Part shown: one piece after another, positions 6,125 through 9,354 of the stretch
Layout of the letters: every line of letters begins with the position of its first letter
How positions within the stretch are numbered: position 1 is the first letter of the stretch
From: Verrucomicrobiota bacterium
GTDB lineage: Bacteria > Verrucomicrobiota > Verrucomicrobiia > Opitutales > Opitutaceae
Length of the DNA: 9,354 bases
Direction of reading: 5' to 3'
NCBI GenBank assembly: GCA_023426435.1
Contig: JAFAAS010000192.1
Coordinates: forward strand, 1-9,354
Translations under genes and position numbers: made by a program
The notes under the pieces: generated by a model
Told to the model about the DNA's origin: nothing
What the model saw: only the letters and a program-made list of their open reading frames with translations
Databases searched by the model: none

Positions 6125-7287
6125 ACGACACCGTCCGCCAATTTCGCGATTTCTTCGTTTCTCTCCGTCTGACCGTCGTCCTCCTCGTCCTGTCGCTCAT
6201 CCTCGTTTTCGCGGCGACGCTCGACCAGGTGAACCTCGGCATCTGGGCGGTGCAGGAAAAATATTTCCAGTCGCTCTTCGTCCTCTGGCGGATCGGCGAC
6301 ATCCCCGTGCCCGTTTTTCCCGGCGGCTACCTCATCGGCGGATTCCTCCTCATCAATCTCATCGTCGCCCACATCTACCGCTTCAAATTCACGTGGCGCA
6401 AAGCCGGCATCTTTCTCACGCACCTCGGCCTCATTCTCCTCCTGCTCGGCGAACTCTTCACCGGACTCTGGCAGGAGGATTTCCAGATGCGTCTGCTCGA
6501 GGGCGAAACAAAGAACTACTCCGAGAGCTTCCGCGCCAACGAGCTCGCCATCATCGAAACCACCGATCCGAACTTCGATGATGTCGTCGCGATTCCGGAA
6601 TCCACCCTCGCGCGCCGCGGCGAGATTCAGCATCCCAAGCTGCCGTTCCGCGTCGTCACGCGCGAATACTACCCCAACGCCGTCCTCCAGCTTCACGCCA
6701 ACGTCCCCGCCGGCACCCCGCCCGCCGCCTCGCGCGGCGTCGGCCCCAAGCTCGTCGTCACGCCCGTCCCGCTCACTTACAAACAGGACGAACGCAACGC
6801 CCCCGGCGCAATCCTCGAGCTCATTGGACCCGATGGCTCCCTCGGCACCTGGGCCGTTTCGACGATCCTCCCGGTGTCGCAAACAATTGAATACGGCGGG
6901 CGCACCTGGCGCATCGGTCTCCGCTTCGAACGCAACTACAAGCCGTTCTCGCTCACGCTCGAGAAGGTCACGCACGACGTTTACGTCGGCACCGAAATTC
7001 CCAAAAACTTTTCCAGCCGCGTTCATATCGCCACCGCCGACGGCAGCGAGAATCGCGAGGTTCTGATCTACATGAACAACCCGCTGCGTTTCGGCGGACT
7101 CACGTTCTACCAATACCAGATGGACAGCGCTCGCGGCATGAGCGTCTTCCAGGTCGTCCGCAACCCCAGTTGGCTGATTCCCTACATCGCCTGCACCATG
7201 ATGACCGTCGGGCTCGTCGCCCAATTCGCCCTCCATCTCACCACCTTCTTCCGCCGTCGCCGCGCGGCGATTCCGGCCGCCGCTTGA
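6121..7287 (+). CDS. resB: ResB/Ccs1-family cytochrome c biogenesis protein
   Basis: ResB (Ccs1) forms, with CcsA, the System II heme exporter and cytochrome c synthetase in the cytoplasmic membrane. It holds apocytochrome c on the outer face. The protein has 388 residues. Membrane segments are seen at about 16–33, 68–86 and 96–113, and a final one at about 354–378. A large periplasmic domain lies between segments 3 and 4 (about 114–352). Near its end is the stretch YMNNPLRFGGLTFYQYQ, typical of ResB proteins, where a segment meets the membrane. H84 (in NLIVAHIYRF) and H101 (in FLTHLGL) lie in or by membrane segments 2 and 3 and are candidates for the transmembrane heme-ligand histidine known from fused CcsBA proteins. 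The ATG at 6121 overlaps the lipoprotein stop as ATGA. The gene ends 11 bases before ccsA, so the three form one operon. Confidence 0.93.
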   Translation: MNDTVRQFRDFFVSLRLTVVLLVLSLILVFAATLDQVNLGIWAVQEKYFQSLFVLWRIGDIPVPVFPGGYLIGGFLLINLIVAHIYRFKFTWRKAGIFLTHLGLILLLLGELFTGLWQEDFQMRLLEGETKNYSESFRANELAIIETTDPNFDDVVAIPESTLARRGEIQHPKLPFRVVTREYYPNAVLQLHANVPAGTPPAASRGVGPKLVVTPVPLTYKQDERNAPGAILELIGPDGSLGTWAVSTILPVSQTIEYGGRTWRIGLRFERNYKPFSLTLEKVTHDVYVGTEIPKNFSSRVHIATADGSENREVLIYMNNPLRFGGLTFYQYQMDSARGMSVFQVVRNPSWLIPYIACTMMTVGLVAQFALHLTTFFRRRRAAIPAAA

Positions 7288-7298
7288 TCGGTTCGAGT

Positions 7299-9248
7299 AT
7301 GAAACGCTTCCTCCCTTTCCTCGCTCTCGCCTTCGCCCTCGTCTGGGTCGCCTCCACCCTGCGCCCGCCGGCCAACAAAACCGACTTCGACATCGTCGGC
7401 TTCGGGCAACTGCCCGTCGTCACCAACGGTCGCGTCAAACCGCTCGATACCGTCGCTCGCACCTCCCTCCTGGTCCTCCAGGGACGCCAGCGCGTGAGCT
7501 CGCCCGAAACCGGCTCGCTCGTCAGCTCTCCTTCCGAGTGGTTGCTCGATGTCACGTTCCATCCGCAGAAAGCCGACACCTATCCGACCTTCGTCATCGA
7601 CAACGTCGAGCTCCAGAACCTCCTCGGCAAAACCGAGGAAACCCTCCGCATCGACTACACGTCCGGCGTCAAAAAATTCTTCGCGGTGCTCGGCTTCCTC
7701 CCCAGCCACCACAAGCGTTTTTCCTACCAGGACCTCGAGCCGCACTTCCGCACCATCGACGAACAAGCCCGCCTCGCCGGGCCCGTCGAGGCCCCGCTTC
7801 GCAGCCCGTTCCAAAAAGCGGTCATCCAGCTTCACTCGAATCTGATCCTTTATCAGCAACTCCGCCTGAGCTTCGTTCCGCCGGAGAGCGAAAACTTCCT
7901 CTCCGATCTTTCTCGTTTCCAAAACACCGTCGAAGCCGGCGTCGCCGCCGTGCGCGCCAAACAGGCCGGCGAAGCCCACGACGAAGCCGCCGCCCAGATG
8001 ATGATCGATTTCGGCCACAACTTCGTCCGCCTCAGCGAGGCCGGCTCGCTCCTCGCGATCCCGCCGCCGGCAGGCGAAACCGATGTCAACGGCTGGAAAA
8101 ACGCCGGCACCGCCCTCGTCGAATCCTTCCAAACCGCGCGCGTAAATCCCTACGTGCTCACCTACGCCGGTCTCGCGCGCACCTGGCGCAATGGCGACGC
8201 CCAAAACTTCAACGAGATCGTCCGGCTCTATCGTCAGCAGCTCGACAAAAACTTCCCGACCACCCTCGACAAGACCGCCGCCGAAACGCGCTTCAACGCC
8301 GCCCAGCCGTTCTACACGAGCATGTCGCTCTACATCGTGGCGTTTTTCCTCGCGATCTTCTCGTGGCTGAAATGGCCCGATGTCCTCGGCCGCTCCGCAT
8401 TCTGGTTTGTCGCCATCGCGTGGATACTTTCGACCATCGGCATCGGCATGCGCATGTGGCTCGAGGGCCGCCCGCCCGTCACCAACCTCTACTCCTCCGC
8501 CCTTTTCGTCGGCTGGGGCGCCGTCGCGCTCTGCCTTTTCCTCGAAGCCGTTTACAAGAACGCCATCGGCAGCGTCGCCGCCGGCGTCGTCGGCTTCGCC
8601 ACGCTCCTTATCGCCCACCATCTTTCGCTCGGCGGCGACACGCTCGAGATGATGCGCGCGGTGCTCGATTCCAACTTCTGGCTCGCGACGCACGTCGTCG
8701 TCGTCACCGCCGGCTACTCGGCCACCTTCCTCGCCGGTTTCCTCGCCATCATCTACATCCTGCGCGGCCTGCTCACCCGCTCGCTCGATCGCGCCACCGC
8801 CGACTCGCTCGCCCGCATGGTTTACGGCATCATCTGCTTCGCCACGCTCTTCAGCTTTGCGGGCACCGTGCTCGGCGGCATCTGGGCCGATCAGTCCTGG
8901 GGACGCTTCTGGGGGTGGGATCCAAAGGAAAACGGCGCCCTCATGATCGTCATCTGGAACGCCGTCATTCTGCACGCCCGCTGGGGCGGCATGGTCAAAC
9001 AACGCGGCCTCATGTGCCTCGCCATCGGCGGCAACATCATCACGAGCTGGAGCTGGTTTGGCACCAACATGCTCGGCGTCGGCCTGCATAGCTACGGTTT
9101 CACCGACGCCGCCTTCGTCGCGCTCTCCAGCTTTGTTCTCAGCCAGATCGCCATCATCGCCCTCGCACTCATCCCGCTCGACAAATGGCGCAGCTTCAAA
9201 GCCACTCCCGCCCCGACCGAGCCCGAACACGTCGAAGTCCTGAACTAA
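7299..9248 (+). CDS. ccsA: CcsA/ResC-type cytochrome c synthetase with long N-terminal periplasmic region
   Basis: CcsA moves heme across the membrane and, with ResB, attaches it to CXXCH cysteines of cytochromes c. The protein has 649 residues, about twice a canonical CcsA (~320). It begins with one membrane anchor (about 5–20). A soluble, presumably periplasmic region follows (about 22–340), opening with LPVVTNGRVKPLDTVAR. The membrane core starts near residue 342, with segments at about 342–359, 366–388, 398–420, 424–442, 463–492, 507–530, 547–563, 569–592 and 604–628. The heme-handling WWD motif is WGRFWGWDPKENGA (534–547). Candidate heme-ligand histidines flank it: H465 before, and H559 (LHARWGG) and H597 (GLHSYGF) after, matching the P-His and TM-His pattern known in CcsBA. 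The start at ATG 7299 begins the anchor; an upstream in-frame TTG at 7170 lies inside resB and is unlikely. No strong ribosome binding site is visible. The gene ends in TAA. Confidence 0.93.
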   Translation: MKRFLPFLALAFALVWVASTLRPPANKTDFDIVGFGQLPVVTNGRVKPLDTVARTSLLVLQGRQRVSSPETGSLVSSPSEWLLDVTFHPQKADTYPTFVIDNVELQNLLGKTEETLRIDYTSGVKKFFAVLGFLPSHHKRFSYQDLEPHFRTIDEQARLAGPVEAPLRSPFQKAVIQLHSNLILYQQLRLSFVPPESENFLSDLSRFQNTVEAGVAAVRAKQAGEAHDEAAAQMMIDFGHNFVRLSEAGSLLAIPPPAGETDVNGWKNAGTALVESFQTARVNPYVLTYAGLARTWRNGDAQNFNEIVRLYRQQLDKNFPTTLDKTAAETRFNAAQPFYTSMSLYIVAFFLAIFSWLKWPDVLGRSAFWFVAIAWILSTIGIGMRMWLEGRPPVTNLYSSALFVGWGAVALCLFLEAVYKNAIGSVAAGVVGFATLLIAHHLSLGGDTLEMMRAVLDSNFWLATHVVVVTAGYSATFLAGFLAIIYILRGLLTRSLDRATADSLARMVYGIICFATLFSFAGTVLGGIWADQSWGRFWGWDPKENGALMIVIWNAVILHARWGGMVKQRGLMCLAIGGNIITSWSWFGTNMLGVGLHSYGFTDAAFVALSSFVLSQIAIIALALIPLDKWRSFKATPAPTEPEHVEVLN

Positions 9249-9252
9249 CCAC

Positions 9253-9277
9253 GTAGCGGAAAGCGTGAGCTTTTCGC
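9253..9277 (+). repeat. GTAG-headed palindrome 1 after ccsA (REP-like hairpin)
   Basis: GTAG (9253–9256) begins 4 bases after the ccsA stop. GCGGAAAGC (9256–9264) pairs with GCTTTTCGC (9269–9277) around the tetraloop GTGA, a GNRA-type loop, giving a 9-bp stem with one G·U pair. The hairpin could end or stabilise the ccsA transcript. No T-run follows, because its Ts are in the stem. Together with the next unit it looks like part of a REP-type cluster. Confidence 0.55.
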
Positions 9278-9285
9278 CTCGTGCT

Positions 9286-9313
9286 GTAGAGCGGGGGGTT
9301 TAGACCCCCCAGC
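9286..9313 (+). repeat. GTAG-headed palindrome 2 after ccsA (REP-like, possible terminator)
   Basis: GTAG (9286–9289) is followed by a perfect inverted repeat. GGGGGGT (9293–9299) pairs with ACCCCCC (9304–9310) around the loop TTAG. The stem extends by GC/GC (9291–9292 with 9312–9313) if one A is bulged. The plan is the same as at 1090–1115: GTAG, then a purine-GC, then a GGGT…ACCC stem. A second GTAG follows immediately at 9314. Confidence 0.55.
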
Positions 9314-9336
9314 GTAGGGTCCCCCCCCCCCCCCCC
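9314..9336 (+). repeat. GTAG followed by a 16-base C homopolymer (possible third REP-like unit)
   Basis: GTAG at 9314–9317 is followed by GGT and then 16 consecutive C (9321–9336). The GTAGGGT head resembles the other units, so this may be a third palindrome whose far arm has been lost or obscured by the C-run. The run may be a true hypermutable tract or an assembly or sequencing error. Beyond it, to 9354, I see no gene. Confidence 0.4.
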
Positions 9337-9354
9337 AGCCCCAACATCGTCACC

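Noticed and set aside
6097..7236. A 379-codon open frame on the minus strand opposite resB
   Set aside because: It is a shadow of resB codon bias, very acidic, with no domain or start signal.
7170..7298. Upstream extension of ccsA to a TTG at 7170
   Set aside because: It lies inside the resB coding end and would place a polar segment before the natural N-terminal membrane anchor that begins at 7299.
7182..9230. A 682-codon open frame on the minus strand opposite ccsA
   Set aside because: It mirrors the ccsA codons: with C in most third positions the reverse frame rarely meets a stop. Its translation is acidic, low in complexity and has no recognisable domain, while the plus strand encodes a clear CcsA.
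9253..9336. CRISPR-like array from the repeated hairpins
   Set aside because: The units differ in sequence, are spaced irregularly and have no uniform spacers; the shared part is only GTAG plus a palindrome.

Overview
The window is a GC-rich stretch (roughly 64% by eye, strong NNC codon preference). It reads most like a PVC-superphylum bacterium, probably Verrucomicrobiota near Opitutales. That placement rests on three things: an unnamed small lipoprotein fused by overlap to a ResB–CcsA pair, a CcsA with a very long N-terminal periplasmic region, and short GTAG-headed palindromes after stop codons. It is an inference from gene style, not a database match.

Layout from left to right. (1) 2–1081 (+): ychF, missing only its first residues at the window edge, followed at once by a GTAG-headed palindrome (1090–1115). 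(2) 1290–2948 (+): a soluble PAS–PAS–SpoIIE/RsbU-type serine phosphatase. (3) 2945–5339 (−): a compact pxpB–pxpC–pxpA operon for ATP-dependent 5-oxoprolinase, transcribed leftwards, with a 10-base overlap at each junction. The last gene, pxpA, converges on the phosphatase gene and the two share a CTAG at their stop codons. (4) 5340–5470: a short, relatively AT-rich divergent intergenic region that should hold the promoters for both neighbouring operons. (5) 5471–9248 (+): lipoprotein–resB–ccsA, a System II cytochrome c maturation operon. (6) 9249–9354: a non-coding tail with two or three further GTAG-headed palindromes and a run of 16 C.

Functionally, the three Pxp proteins form one enzyme that recycles 5-oxoproline to glutamate. 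ResB and CcsA together form the heme export and cytochrome c synthetase complex at the outer face of the cytoplasmic membrane. The lipoprotein's stop codon overlaps the resB start, so it is a candidate accessory factor of that complex. The phosphatase probably feeds a partner-switching or similar signalling output, but no anti-sigma or antagonist gene is visible here.

Most of the window is ordinary metabolism and housekeeping. The parts most worth a second look are the lipoprotein coupled to the cytochrome c synthetase genes, the REP-like GTAG palindromes, and the long N-terminal domain of CcsA.
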